Of a stretch of DNA of 34,076 bases, positions 7,301 to 14,829 are shown one piece after another (within the stretch, counting starts at the first letter, position 1; each line of letters starts with the position of its first letter). A program made the translations under genes and the position numbers. The notes beneath the pieces were generated by a model. It saw only the letters and a program-made list of their open reading frames with translations, was not told where the DNA came from and searched no databases. This DNA is from an uncultured Prevotellaceae bacterium (GTDB lineage: Bacteria > Bacteroidota > Bacteroidia > Bacteroidales > Bacteroidaceae): the NCBI GenBank assembly GCA_902771785.1, contig CACXYH010000021.1, forward strand, positions 1-34,076, given 5' to 3'.

Positions 7301-9296
7301 CTGGGGTGCCCGCGTCTGGAAGCTGCGCAGCGAAGGCTACTACTTCGAAATCTCGTTCTCGTCGAAGGGTTATAAGAACCTGCACCTCTCCAATGGTATG
7401 GGCGTAAGCTATAATACCTATAAGAACTTCGACGTAGAGTACTCTGTCGACGGAAAGAACTTCACCAAGTTCGGTGAGTTTGCCGGCGCTACCGAGCTGA
7501 AGACGGGCTGGACCGACGGTGAGTTCGACCTGCCTGCCGAAGCCGACGAGCAGGAGCGCGTCTACATTCGCTGGAAGGGCGTGGAAAGCTCGGGCCTTGT
7601 GGGTGCCAGCACCGACTACGATGGTCTCTGCATTGGCGACATCTTTGTGACGGCCGATGCGGGAAGCATGGCCGACGAACAGGCTCTGCTCGTGAGCAGC
7701 AACCCACAGGAGGGCGCTACAGACGTGACAGCCAGCGGCAGCATCATCCTCACTTTCGACAAGAAAATCAAGGCCGGACAAGGGAAGGCCACGCTTGGCG
7801 GCGAACAGCTGGAGCCTATCATCAGCGGTAAGACAGCCGTCTTCAAATACAACGGACTGAAGTATGGCACGGCCTACACCTTCACCATGCCTGCAGGCGT
7901 CGTCACTTCGCGTAGCGGCAACGCCGTGGCTGAGGTCAGCCTGAACTTCACCACCATGGAGCGCAAGCAGCCCGAACCACGCCTCTACGATGCCATCGTG
8001 GCTGCCGACGGCTCTGGCGACCACACCACCCTGCAGGCTGCCATCGACGCAGCACCTGCCAACCGCGCCAAGCCCTGGCTCATCTTCGTAAAGAACGGAC
8101 GTTATAAGGAGCACGTTGACATTCCAACCACCAAGCCCTACATGCACATCATCGGACAGGAGCGCGACAAGGCCGTCGTGCTGAACGACCGACTGAGCGG
8201 AGGCGACAATGCCTACAACGTAGACCCGGGTGCCACCGTCACCGTAAAAGCCAAGAACGTGTTCTTCGAAAACATCACCCTGGAGAACGAGTATGGCCAC
8301 GAGAAGCAGGCTGGCCCGCAGGCACTGGCACTTAATACGCAGGGCGACCGCATCGTGCTGAACAACGTGGCACTGCTGTCGTATCAGGATACGTGGATAA
8401 CCACCTCGACCTCTAACAACCGCCACTACATCAAGAACTCGCTCATTGAGGGTGCCGTCGACTTCATCTACAACTCAGGCAACGTCTATCTCGATGGCGA
8501 CACGCTCGAAATCAACCGTCCGTCAGGCGGCTACATCGTGGCTCCCTCGCATGCTGCCGACGTGAAGTGGGGCTACGTGTTCCAGAACAACATCATCCGG
8601 GCGCACAAAGGGGTCAACGTCACCGACGTGTGGCTGGGACGCCCCTGGCACAACTCGCCCAAGACGGTGTTCATCAACACACAGACCTTCGTCAACATTC
8701 CCGCCAAGGGATGGTATGAGCACATGGGCGGACTGCCCACACTCTGGGCCGACTACAACACCGTCGACGCGCAGGGAAATCCCTTAGACCTGTCGCTGCG
8801 CGAGGACACCTACTGGATTGAGGAGAATGGCCAGCGCGTGGAGAAGAAAGCCAAGAACTACCTGACGGCTGAAGAGGCTGCTCAGTACACCATCAAGAAC
8901 GTGATGGGCGGTACCGACGGCTGGCAACCGGAACAGCTCTGCGAGGCCTGCGAGGCACCGGAAGTGGAGGTAGACGGCTCGCAGCTGAAGTGGCAACCAG
9001 TGCCCTATGCCATCTGCTACGTCATCACGTGTGGCGACGAGGTGATGGGCTTCACCACCGAAACCAGCTACCCGGGCGAGAAGGGATGGAAAGTGCAGGC
9101 CGTCAACGAATATGGCGGACTGAGCCTTGCAGGCATTGCAGGCATCAGCAATGGCATCGAGGCCACAACACAGCTGGAGACGACGACGCAGCCAAAAGCC
9201 ATCTACAATGCAGAGGGAAGACGCCTGCAGCAGTTAGGCAAGGGACTGAACATCGTACGCCGTGCTGACGGCAGTGTGGTAAAAATCATCAGATAA
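4380..9296 (+). CDS. CE12-like SGNH esterase fused to CE8 pectin methylesterase
   Basis: This 1638-residue secreted protein carries two esterases. Residues 1-21 form a signal peptide. Residues about 22-275 are an SGNH hydrolase like rhamnogalacturonan acetylesterase (CE12): GDST with nucleophile S30, and H251 in STHFN. The usual Asp three residues before the His is not seen; D245 is the nearest. The middle contains several beta-sandwich modules (about 280-760), InlB-like repeats with FTAW and FVGWEDG (about 762-915), another sandwich (about 918-1095) and a Big_5/SbsA-like Ig domain (about 1097-1195). Residues about 1200-1500 are a pectin methylesterase with Q1314, D1337 (QDTW), D1361 (VDFI), R1421 and W1423 (GRPW) all present. 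The C-terminus (YNAEGRRLQQ, GLNIVRR, VVKIIR) resembles a cell-surface sorting tail. Together the domains should remove acetyl and methyl esters from pectin. It ends at a shared convergent hairpin. Confidence 0.92.
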   Translation: MKTRLFSLMMLVAMLCTASQAKKVHTLGDSTMAPYDESTTVTRGWGMYFGNFLTNGWTSVNYAKGGRDSRGGYNELWQTAKKNVEAGDYVIITFAHNDEKNGGVDGVALYNYYKDKGDATAAAAVDQRGTVPSTTYKEYLGKIVDEVKALGAIPIICSPVCRSYFSGSTITRTGRHDLGDKFSVLTADGLKEGNKVDANDHSMDYAYHSQQLAAEKGVAFIDLTTATKNLYERYGDSKCHELLFDGQGSTHFNTTGAVLVARLCAQAMKEQGILANDIALPTDLTVSPADGDLGKAYSGQTLQKEFTLSGFGLTPEAGTIALSTEGNVQLSTDKAIWNNELSIGYSGGTLLQTFYARITLSQPGVTEGKVIIAQGSKTLEIPVKAEAVVLNDGEQVNAYWRLENNADFTLTGPANVVAESWKGMTVKNYANPNKATVWPEGTGFDATRKMQRNVIVGENWPADEIDDNPDRYIEFGVTAPAGMELNIDSIGFYICGAGGSGMMCHAYYSTDNFDTRTTIYAPTSMPANNPVAVEAKPVVKLAEGQSLLLRVYPWYNGAASGKTICLSDVTIHGVAKEKFVSEKVDHQAAVITFKFDDGKDGQTGTYSEGAEGWFKSNYTELGENVYYNGVSLNQSKINPSLSNEGSANDGNAINFYLIPARGLTFTPTKVSFKTTRYGTNGGKTDVTWMNSDGTTLLLEKGMQSARNNDITDYSKEVAGGKASDGLCGLRLNLYGLLDTKQVGYGDIVIEGIVNGETQDAKKCLLNVKLAEETAGKLTVTPNGDVFDEGDEVTVSVAENFGYHFTAWTDAEGKTVSTENPYKFNIADDMNLTATFAKANTYSLNLNLTEGAQPNLVEIAPAGTMIDGKRMYEEGTEVKLTSLNNRILTFVGWEDGTTEAERTLKMDGTKNVTANYSAVDYIVGWDLYYDQPASNRAADYKTDSENAGMLSLRKADGTTQGWLTRGSSNGAENGRWGARVWKLRSEGYYFEISFSSKGYKNLHLSNGMGVSYNTYKNFDVEYSVDGKNFTKFGEFAGATELKTGWTDGEFDLPAEADEQERVYIRWKGVESSGLVGASTDYDGLCIGDIFVTADAGSMADEQALLVSSNPQEGATDVTASGSIILTFDKKIKAGQGKATLGGEQLEPIISGKTAVFKYNGLKYGTAYTFTMPAGVVTSRSGNAVAEVSLNFTTMERKQPEPRLYDAIVAADGSGDHTTLQAAIDAAPANRAKPWLIFVKNGRYKEHVDIPTTKPYMHIIGQERDKAVVLNDRLSGGDNAYNVDPGATVTVKAKNVFFENITLENEYGHEKQAGPQALALNTQGDRIVLNNVALLSYQDTWITTSTSNNRHYIKNSLIEGAVDFIYNSGNVYLDGDTLEINRPSGGYIVAPSHAADVKWGYVFQNNIIRAHKGVNVTDVWLGRPWHNSPKTVFINTQTFVNIPAKGWYEHMGGLPTLWADYNTVDAQGNPLDLSLREDTYWIEENGQRVEKKAKNYLTAEEAAQYTIKNVMGGTDGWQPEQLCEACEAPEVEVDGSQLKWQPVPYAICYVITCGDEVMGFTTETSYPGEKGWKVQAVNEYGGLSLAGIAGISNGIEATTQLETTTQPKAIYNAEGRRLQQLGKGLNIVRRADGSVVKIIR

Positions 9297-9304
9297 GGGG
9301 AAAA

Positions 9305-9350
9305 GGAAACTATCGTCTGCGCTTTTTTACTGCAGCAGATGATAGTTTCC
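9305..9350. terminator. Convergent hairpin between esterase gene and dprA
   Basis: Bases 9305-9320 pair with 9335-9350 over 16 positions with one G-T wobble and a 14-base loop that includes a T run (TTTTTT). It starts 9 bases after the esterase stop and its right arm lies inside the last codons of dprA (stop at 9327-9329), so it probably terminates transcription from both sides. Confidence 0.65.
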
Positions 9351-10454
9351 ACCCGCCAGGGGCTTCAGCACGCCCTTCATTTCCAACTGGAAGAGCAGGG
9401 CGGTGAGCTGACCTATGGGAATGCCGGTCTTGACGCTGAGCACGTTCTGCTGCAGGTCGTTGGTCTGGCTGAGCAAACTGACAATGCGCTGTTCGTCGGG
9501 CGAAAGCTCGGGGAACAGCGTCCGTTCTATGCCCTCGGCTTTGGCCTGCTGCAGCTGGCTATCGGTCTGCCAGCCCATAGCCTTCACGAAGTCGTCGGCA
9601 GAAGTGATGAGGGCAGCGCCATTGTCGCGCAACAGGTTGTTGCATCCCTCGCTGTAGGGCATGCCCACAGCCCCGGGGAAGGCAAAAGTGCTGCGGTCAT
9701 AGCTCTGGGCAATGCCCATGGTGATGAGCCCGCCACCATGGGCAGCACTCTCTACGAGGATGGTGGCGTCGGCAATGCCTGCCACGATGCGATTGCGCTG
9801 CACGAAGTTCCGCTTGTCGGGCTGCGTCTGTGTCATGTATTCGGTGAGCAGTCCGCCTTGACTGAGCATCTGAATGGCCGTAGAGCGATGCATCGAGGGA
9901 TAGATATCGTCGAGTCCGTGAGCCAGCACGGCTACGGTCTCATAACCTTGTGCCAGGGCTTCGCGATGGGCGCAGATATCGATGCCATAGGCCAGTCCGC
10001 TGACGATAAGCACCTGCGGACACAGCTGCCGCAGGTCGGCAACGAAGCGGTGGATGAGGTCACAGCCATATTGCGTGGCGTGGCGGGTGCCCACGATGCT
10101 GACGACGCGCCGCTGGTTGAGCTGTGCATTGCCTAAGGAATAGAGCACGAGCGGGGCATCAGGACATTCGCGCAAGCGGGCGGGATAGTCGTCGCTGTCC
10201 AAGCAGAGCGGACGAATGCTGTGCTGCTGCATGTACTCCATTTCGGCAGCTGCGCGCTGCAGGGCACTACTCCAGTCTTTTAGCGACGCTACGAGGCGCG
10301 GTGAGCAGTCAGGAATCACGTCGCAGATGTCATCCCGATGCTCGTAGACGGCCTGCGCACCACCCAGCTGCTGATAGAGATGCAAGGCCGTCTGCAAGTT
10401 GATGCCCGTCATACGGCTCAAGGCCAGCGTGTAGTAGATTTCTTGCTCGTTCAT
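9327..10454 (-). CDS. dprA: DNA-processing protein DprA
   Basis: DprA (Smf) binds single-stranded DNA and loads RecA during DNA uptake. The 375-residue product has an N-terminal helix-hairpin-helix/SAM-like region (about 1-75), the Rossmann-like DprA core with IVGTRHATQYG (R124), VSGLAYGID (151-159), RNRIVAGIADATILVES and PGAVGMPYSEGCNNLLR, and a C-terminal winged-helix domain ending in LLFQLEMKGVLKPL. The start MNEQEIYYTL is chosen because its ATG overlaps the TGA of the preceding thioesterase gene as ATGA; a longer reading to 10526 adds arginine-rich sequence from inside that gene. It is last in the GH2-DUF2851-thioesterase-dprA run. Confidence 0.93.
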   Translation of the reverse strand: MNEQEIYYTLALSRMTGINLQTALHLYQQLGGAQAVYEHRDDICDVIPDCSPRLVASLKDWSSALQRAAAEMEYMQQHSIRPLCLDSDDYPARLRECPDAPLVLYSLGNAQLNQRRVVSIVGTRHATQYGCDLIHRFVADLRQLCPQVLIVSGLAYGIDICAHREALAQGYETVAVLAHGLDDIYPSMHRSTAIQMLSQGGLLTEYMTQTQPDKRNFVQRNRIVAGIADATILVESAAHGGGLITMGIAQSYDRSTFAFPGAVGMPYSEGCNNLLRDNGAALITSADDFVKAMGWQTDSQLQQAKAEGIERTLFPELSPDEQRIVSLLSQTNDLQQNVLSVKTGIPIGQLTALLFQLEMKGVLKPLAGGNYHLLQ

Positions 10455-10858
10455 GGCTTGGCAATGTATTTTTCGAAAGCCCGGTCGTAGTCTTCGCTCT
10501 CGGCCAATCGGCCATTGACAAGGCACACCAACTCGATTTTCCCGCGGAAGCAGAGCTGCTCGTCGCTGGCGCGATAGATGTCTTGGTGGAACACATACTT
10601 GATGCCTTCCTTGGTGAGGTTGAGCCGCGAGATGAACTCATCGTCGGGGTGCAGCGGACTCTTGTACTGCAGCTGCATACGAGCCACCACGGCATCGACG
10701 CCCTTCTGATGCATCTCGGCAAAGCTCAGGCCGCAGTGCTTCAGAAAGAGATGACGGGTGTGCTCGCAATAGTGAATGTACTGGGCATTGTTGACAATGC
10801 CCTCGATGTCGCACTCGTAGTCGCGCACTTCCATTCTGGTTTCGAAATGGTACTTCAT
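10451..10858 (-). CDS. Acyl-CoA thioesterase, hotdog fold (YbgC/4HBT type)
   Basis: The 135-residue protein has the length and sequence of a single hotdog domain that hydrolyses acyl-CoA thioesters. The N-terminal RDYECDIEGIVNNAQYIHY matches the 4-hydroxybenzoyl-CoA thioesterase signature, with D17 at the catalytic acidic position, followed by the MQLQYKSPLHPDDEF strand. The physiological acyl group cannot be predicted. It lies 15 bases after the DUF2851 gene and overlaps dprA by four bases (ATGA), so translational coupling is likely. Confidence 0.88.
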   Translation of the reverse strand: MKYHFETRMEVRDYECDIEGIVNNAQYIHYCEHTRHLFLKHCGLSFAEMHQKGVDAVVARMQLQYKSPLHPDDEFISRLNLTKEGIKYVFHQDIYRASDEQLCFRGKIELVCLVNGRLAESEDYDRAFEKYIAKP

Positions 10859-10873
10859 ATTCGTTTTGTATAG

Positions 10874-12169
10874 CTATTTATGGCGGAGGTATTCGTAGCC
10901 GAAACGGCAGCGAAGGCAGTCCTTGCGGTCGCAATATTCGTTCTTCAGCTGAATGAGCGCCTGCGAGTCGGCGGCGGTGTTCACCTCCATGCCGCACTCG
11001 CGCCACATGCGGATGATGTAGTTGTTCTCGGCCTTCAACTGCTCTAAAAGATCGAAAGCGCGGTCGCAGAGTTCGTCTTTCTGACGATGGCGGCCTACAG
11101 CGAAGAGCATGGGGATGGCGGTATTGATCATGAGCAGGTTGATGGAGAAGGGCGAAAGGTGCTTCTCGTTCTTGATGCTTTCAGAACCAAAGGTGTAGTG
11201 AGTCTCCCAATAAGGGGTGACATTGGTCTTCAGCAGCTGGCGCAGTTGCTCAATCGTCTCGCACTCAAGCAATGCACTCAAGCCGGCGCGGCGCTCGTAG
11301 TAGAGGTTGGCCAGCTGTGACAGGCGGATGTGGGGGAAGTTCTGAGGGCGCAAACGCAGGAAACGCCAGATGGCAGGGTTGATGGGTTGCATCTGGAACT
11401 TATGCTGCAAGTAGAGATATTCGTTGCGCAGCTTCGAGAAATAGCCCTCGTTGAGAGCCTGCTGCTGATAGCGTTCGGGCACAGCATCGATTTCAAGCAA
11501 ACCGGCCTGGCCCATGAAGATGGCCTCCACCTGGAAAAGATCATCGCGATGCTTGTCGACTGCATGAAGGGGCAGCTGCAGTGCCCACTGCTCGAAGGCG
11601 TCACCGTTGATGCCGAAGCCGTAGTTGCGGGCCAGGGTCACGAAGTAAGCATCTTCCCACGAGCCTCCCTTTTGCTCGGCACGGCGGCGGATAGCCTCGG
11701 TCTTGCGCTCCAACCGTTCTGTCTGCAGCGCCGAAAGCCAGGCGTGCACCATCAGCTTTGGCAGGGAGGGAATGATGCGATAGCAGGGCGGATACTTGTC
11801 GGTGGACAGCAGTTCGTTGTAGTGCTCCCGCACCGTGGGCGGCACTTGAAGCACCATTTGCGCCAGGGGACGGCCTGTGGAGTCCTTGACTTCGGTGTCG
11901 CAACAACCCACCACGTGAAGCACGATATTGTCGTAACGCTTGTCTTGATGGTGGTTATGCAGATACCAGTCGCTTGACTTCTGATGAAGCTCTACATTGC
12001 CCACCCACATCGTACCATCGATGCGCACCTTGGCATTGAAGAAATCGGGCCCGGCATTGCGATTATGCAGTCCCGGGTCGATGATTTCCACCCGTCGTCC
12101 GTCGGTAGTAGTCAGCTCTTCCAACGGCATCATGCGGTGCTTCCACGTGTAGTGCAGCAGCTCTTCCAT
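10874..12169 (-). CDS. DUF2851 family protein
   Basis: The 431-residue product is recognisable as DUF2851, a Bacteroidota family without an assigned reaction. The N-terminus carries the family core: HNRNAGPDFFNAKV, GNVELHQKSSDWYLH and DNIVLHVVGCCD. The C-terminus has a cysteine cluster, YCDRKDCLRCRFGYEYL, as in many members. The order P41-D42 then E60-L-H62 looks like a nuclease-type PD...E-x-x arrangement; this is only my inference. No signal peptide or membrane segment is visible, so it is cytoplasmic. It starts 14 bases after the GH2 stop and is followed by the thioesterase and dprA. Confidence 0.82.
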   Translation of the reverse strand: MEELLHYTWKHRMMPLEELTTTDGRRVEIIDPGLHNRNAGPDFFNAKVRIDGTMWVGNVELHQKSSDWYLHNHHQDKRYDNIVLHVVGCCDTEVKDSTGRPLAQMVLQVPPTVREHYNELLSTDKYPPCYRIIPSLPKLMVHAWLSALQTERLERKTEAIRRRAEQKGGSWEDAYFVTLARNYGFGINGDAFEQWALQLPLHAVDKHRDDLFQVEAIFMGQAGLLEIDAVPERYQQQALNEGYFSKLRNEYLYLQHKFQMQPINPAIWRFLRLRPQNFPHIRLSQLANLYYERRAGLSALLECETIEQLRQLLKTNVTPYWETHYTFGSESIKNEKHLSPFSINLLMINTAIPMLFAVGRHRQKDELCDRAFDLLEQLKAENNYIIRMWRECGMEVNTAADSQALIQLKNEYCDRKDCLRCRFGYEYLRHK

Positions 12170-12183
12170 GGGTCGGTATGTTT

Positions 12184-14685
12184 TTATTGCACCCTAAGGC
12201 TTGTCTGAGCCTTCAGCTTGCGGGTCGTGTCGGTGACCTTCAGCGTGAGATTGCCCTTGAGCTTCGAGGCCTGCACGACGACCACGAGCTGGCCCTTGAA
12301 CAGCTTCATCGTGGGCTGGGTGAAGGGTTCGAGACTGGTAGCATCGCCATTGCAGGCGGCACGATAGTGGCCTGCTCCGCGAACTTCGAAGTTCAGCTGA
12401 TCGGCGGCATCGGGGATGAGCGTTCCGTTCTTGTCGACAAGGCTCACCGTGACGAAAGCCAGGTCGTCGCCGTCGGCCTTCAACAAGGGCTTGTCGTGCT
12501 GGGTCCATACGTCGAGCTTCAGGCGAGCGGGCTTTCCAGCCGTCATCAGCGTCTGTGTTCCGGCAGGCTTTCCCTGCTCGTCGTAGACTACGACCTTCAG
12601 CTCGCCCGGCTCATAACGCACGTCGTTCCAACGCAGGCGGAAGCGGTCGAGACGCTCCTTGGGGTTCTTCTTGATGCGACCCTGGCTCTTGCCATTGACA
12701 AAAAGCTCGCCCTCGGGATAGTCGGTATAGCAGTAGACGGGCGTCACCTCGCCCTTGCGGTCGGGCCATGTCCAGTGGGGCAGCAGGTGGATGGTGTGCT
12801 GCTGCTTGTTCCAATGAGAACGATAGAGGAAGTAGCGGTCTTTGGGCAGACCGGCCAGATCGCAGATGCCGAAATAGGAACTGCGCGAAGGCCAGTACTC
12901 GTCGTAGGGCGACGGCTCGCCCAAATAGTCGTAGCCCGTCCACACGAACTCGCCAATCACCCACGGATAGTCTTCCTGCCACACCCAGTCGTCGTCGGGC
13001 AGGTTCGACCATGCGCAGTACTCCACATCGTAGCCCGAACACTGGCCGTCGGCATTCTTGATGGCTTTCGGGTCGTAGCCCTTTGCCCAGGAGGAGTAAC
13101 GCGAGTTGTCGTCGGTCTTCACGGGGAACTTATAGACGCCGCGCGACGATACCGTAGAGGCCGTCTCGCTGCCCAGGAGGAAGCCCTGCGGCAGCAGCTT
13201 GATGGCTGAGCTGTAGCGATGCAGGCGGTAGTTCAGTCCGGGAATGTCCATCACCTGGGCAAAGCCGGTGCTGAGCGCATTGTCGATGCGGTCCATGCCC
13301 TGGGTGACGGGGCGCGTAGGGTCGAGTTTGTGACAGAGATTCTGCAGGTGGGCAGCCAGTTCCGTGCCCTCCTTGCTACCCTGCTCGGGAATTTCGTTGC
13401 CGATAGACCACATGACGATGGAGGGATGATGGCGGTTGGCCAGCACCAGGTTGGTGATGTCCTTGTCGGCCCACTCGCGGAAGAAGCGAGCGTAGCCGTT
13501 CTTGCACTTGGGGTAGACCCACATGTCGAAGCTCTCGGCCATGACCATCATGCCAAGCGAGTCGCAGATGTCCATCTGCCATTGGCTCGGCATGTTGTGA
13601 CTGGTGCGGATGGCATCGCAGCCCATGGCCTTCATGGTCTTGATTTGGCGGATGAGGGCTGCCTTGTTGACGGCGGCACCCAGCGGTCCGAGGTCATGAT
13701 GCAGGCAGACGCCCTTGATTTTACGCGTCACCCCGTTGAGTTGGAAGCCGCCCTCTTTGCTGACGCTGACGGTGCGCAGTCCCACGGTGAAGGTCTTCTC
13801 GTCGATAACGCTGCCGAAGTCGTCGTACACCTTGTGGTCCGGGTCGCTCTTGCCGTCGCAGAGGGTGACATATACCTTATATAAATAAGGTGTCTCGGGT
13901 GTCCACAGTTTAGCGTTGGGAATCATAAACTTGCCGACGGCCTTGCCGTCCTTTATGGGTGCGGGCCAGAGATTGGCGGCCGTTTTCCCGTCGGGGCCGA
14001 TGAGTCTCATGCCCATAATGGGCTTCCCGGCGTTGTCGGCTACAGGCACCTCGATGGTGAACTCGGTGATGTTGTCACCATTCTTTCTCTTTCCCTTGTT
14101 CAATGTCGTCTTGGTGGTGACGCCCCAGTCGTCGATGCGCGCCTGCTGCGGGGTGAGGATGAGCGTCACGGGCCTGTAGATGCCGGCACCGGGATACCAG
14201 CGGCTGCTCTCCTCCACATTCTTCAGGTCCACCTCCAGCAGGTTGTCGCCTTCATGCACGAAAGGTGTGATGTCTACGCGGAAGGCGTTATAGCCATAGG
14301 CCCAGTAGCCCGCCTTGCGGCCATTGACCGTCACGGTAGGCTCCGACATAGCGCCGTCGAACAGCAGCTCGGCGTGGCCGGAAAAGCCGGCAGGAATCAT
14401 GAAGCTTCGCTTGTAGTGGCCCTCGCCAATCCAAGGCAATGCACCCGAGCGTCCACTCTTCTCGGTGGGTTCTTTCTCGCCGTTCTGCACGATGGCCACC
14501 ACCTGCAGGTCCCACTTCTTGTCGAAGGGTCCGCTGATGGCCCAGTCGTGGGGCACGCTCACCGTCTGCCATGTTTGCTGGTCGCGCGAGAATTGCCAGT
14601 TGTCAGTTAATGTTGTTTCCATTCTTGTCTGGGCAACTGCCCCCACCGTAGTGAGGAGTGCCAGCGTTAGTAGTTTCAATTTCAT
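12184..14685 (-). CDS. GH2 beta-galactosidase, secreted
   Basis: The 833-residue product belongs to glycoside hydrolase family 2 and most resembles beta-galactosidases that cut terminal galactose from plant or host glycans. Residues 1-18 are a signal peptide (MKLKLLTLALLTTVGAVA). Sugar-binding jelly roll (WQTVSVPHDWAI, RWYPGAGIYRPV), Ig-like domain and barrel follow in the standard order. E431 in SIGNEIPEQG is the expected acid/base and E579 in VIGEFVWTGYDYLGEP the nucleophile. The C-terminus is a DUF4982-like domain (PVYCYTDYPEGELFVNG) and an Ig-like module (DLAFVTVSLVDKNG). The start at 14685 places the signal peptide first; the upstream ATG at 14715 would put ten polar residues before it. 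A TAACTTTG box lies at 14713-14720. It heads the operon ending in dprA. Confidence 0.92.
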   Translation of the reverse strand: MKLKLLTLALLTTVGAVAQTRMETTLTDNWQFSRDQQTWQTVSVPHDWAISGPFDKKWDLQVVAIVQNGEKEPTEKSGRSGALPWIGEGHYKRSFMIPAGFSGHAELLFDGAMSEPTVTVNGRKAGYWAYGYNAFRVDITPFVHEGDNLLEVDLKNVEESSRWYPGAGIYRPVTLILTPQQARIDDWGVTTKTTLNKGKRKNGDNITEFTIEVPVADNAGKPIMGMRLIGPDGKTAANLWPAPIKDGKAVGKFMIPNAKLWTPETPYLYKVYVTLCDGKSDPDHKVYDDFGSVIDEKTFTVGLRTVSVSKEGGFQLNGVTRKIKGVCLHHDLGPLGAAVNKAALIRQIKTMKAMGCDAIRTSHNMPSQWQMDICDSLGMMVMAESFDMWVYPKCKNGYARFFREWADKDITNLVLANRHHPSIVMWSIGNEIPEQGSKEGTELAAHLQNLCHKLDPTRPVTQGMDRIDNALSTGFAQVMDIPGLNYRLHRYSSAIKLLPQGFLLGSETASTVSSRGVYKFPVKTDDNSRYSSWAKGYDPKAIKNADGQCSGYDVEYCAWSNLPDDDWVWQEDYPWVIGEFVWTGYDYLGEPSPYDEYWPSRSSYFGICDLAGLPKDRYFLYRSHWNKQQHTIHLLPHWTWPDRKGEVTPVYCYTDYPEGELFVNGKSQGRIKKNPKERLDRFRLRWNDVRYEPGELKVVVYDEQGKPAGTQTLMTAGKPARLKLDVWTQHDKPLLKADGDDLAFVTVSLVDKNGTLIPDAADQLNFEVRGAGHYRAACNGDATSLEPFTQPTMKLFKGQLVVVVQASKLKGNLTLKVTDTTRKLKAQTSLRVQ

Positions 14686-14712
14686 AGTTCGTTTTGTTTG
14701 AGTAAGTTGCGG

Positions 14713-14720
14713 CAAAGTTA
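14713..14720 (-). promoter_or_regulatory. -7 box of the GH2 operon
   Basis: CAAAGTTA on the + strand reads TAACTTTG on the minus strand, 27 bases before the GH2 start codon at 14685. The position also argues against the upstream ATG at 14715, which would overlap the box. Confidence 0.65.
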
Positions 14721-14761
14721 CGAATTTTTTCCTAAAGTCATCCGTATTTAGTTGTTTTTTT

Positions 14762-14798
14762 GCGCAAAAAAAGAGAATGCGCGTCTGCGCATTCTCTT
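14762..14798 (-). terminator. Intrinsic terminator of the LruC-type gene
   Basis: Bases 14771-14782 pair perfectly with 14787-14798 over 12 bp around a four-base loop. On the minus strand the hairpin is followed directly by a run of T. It lies 31 bases after the stop of the gene at 14830, a classic Rho-independent terminator. Confidence 0.85.
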
Positions 14799-14829
14799 CT
14801 TATGCTTTGGTTACTATTTTTCAGCGAGA

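Noticed and set aside
6669-8426. 585-residue antisense frame opposite the esterase fusion
   Set aside because: It covers the InlB-like, Ig and CE8 domains in reverse and resembles nothing.
10455-10526. Longer DprA start
   Set aside because: The added 24 residues come from the thioesterase gene in another frame and do not fit the DprA family start.
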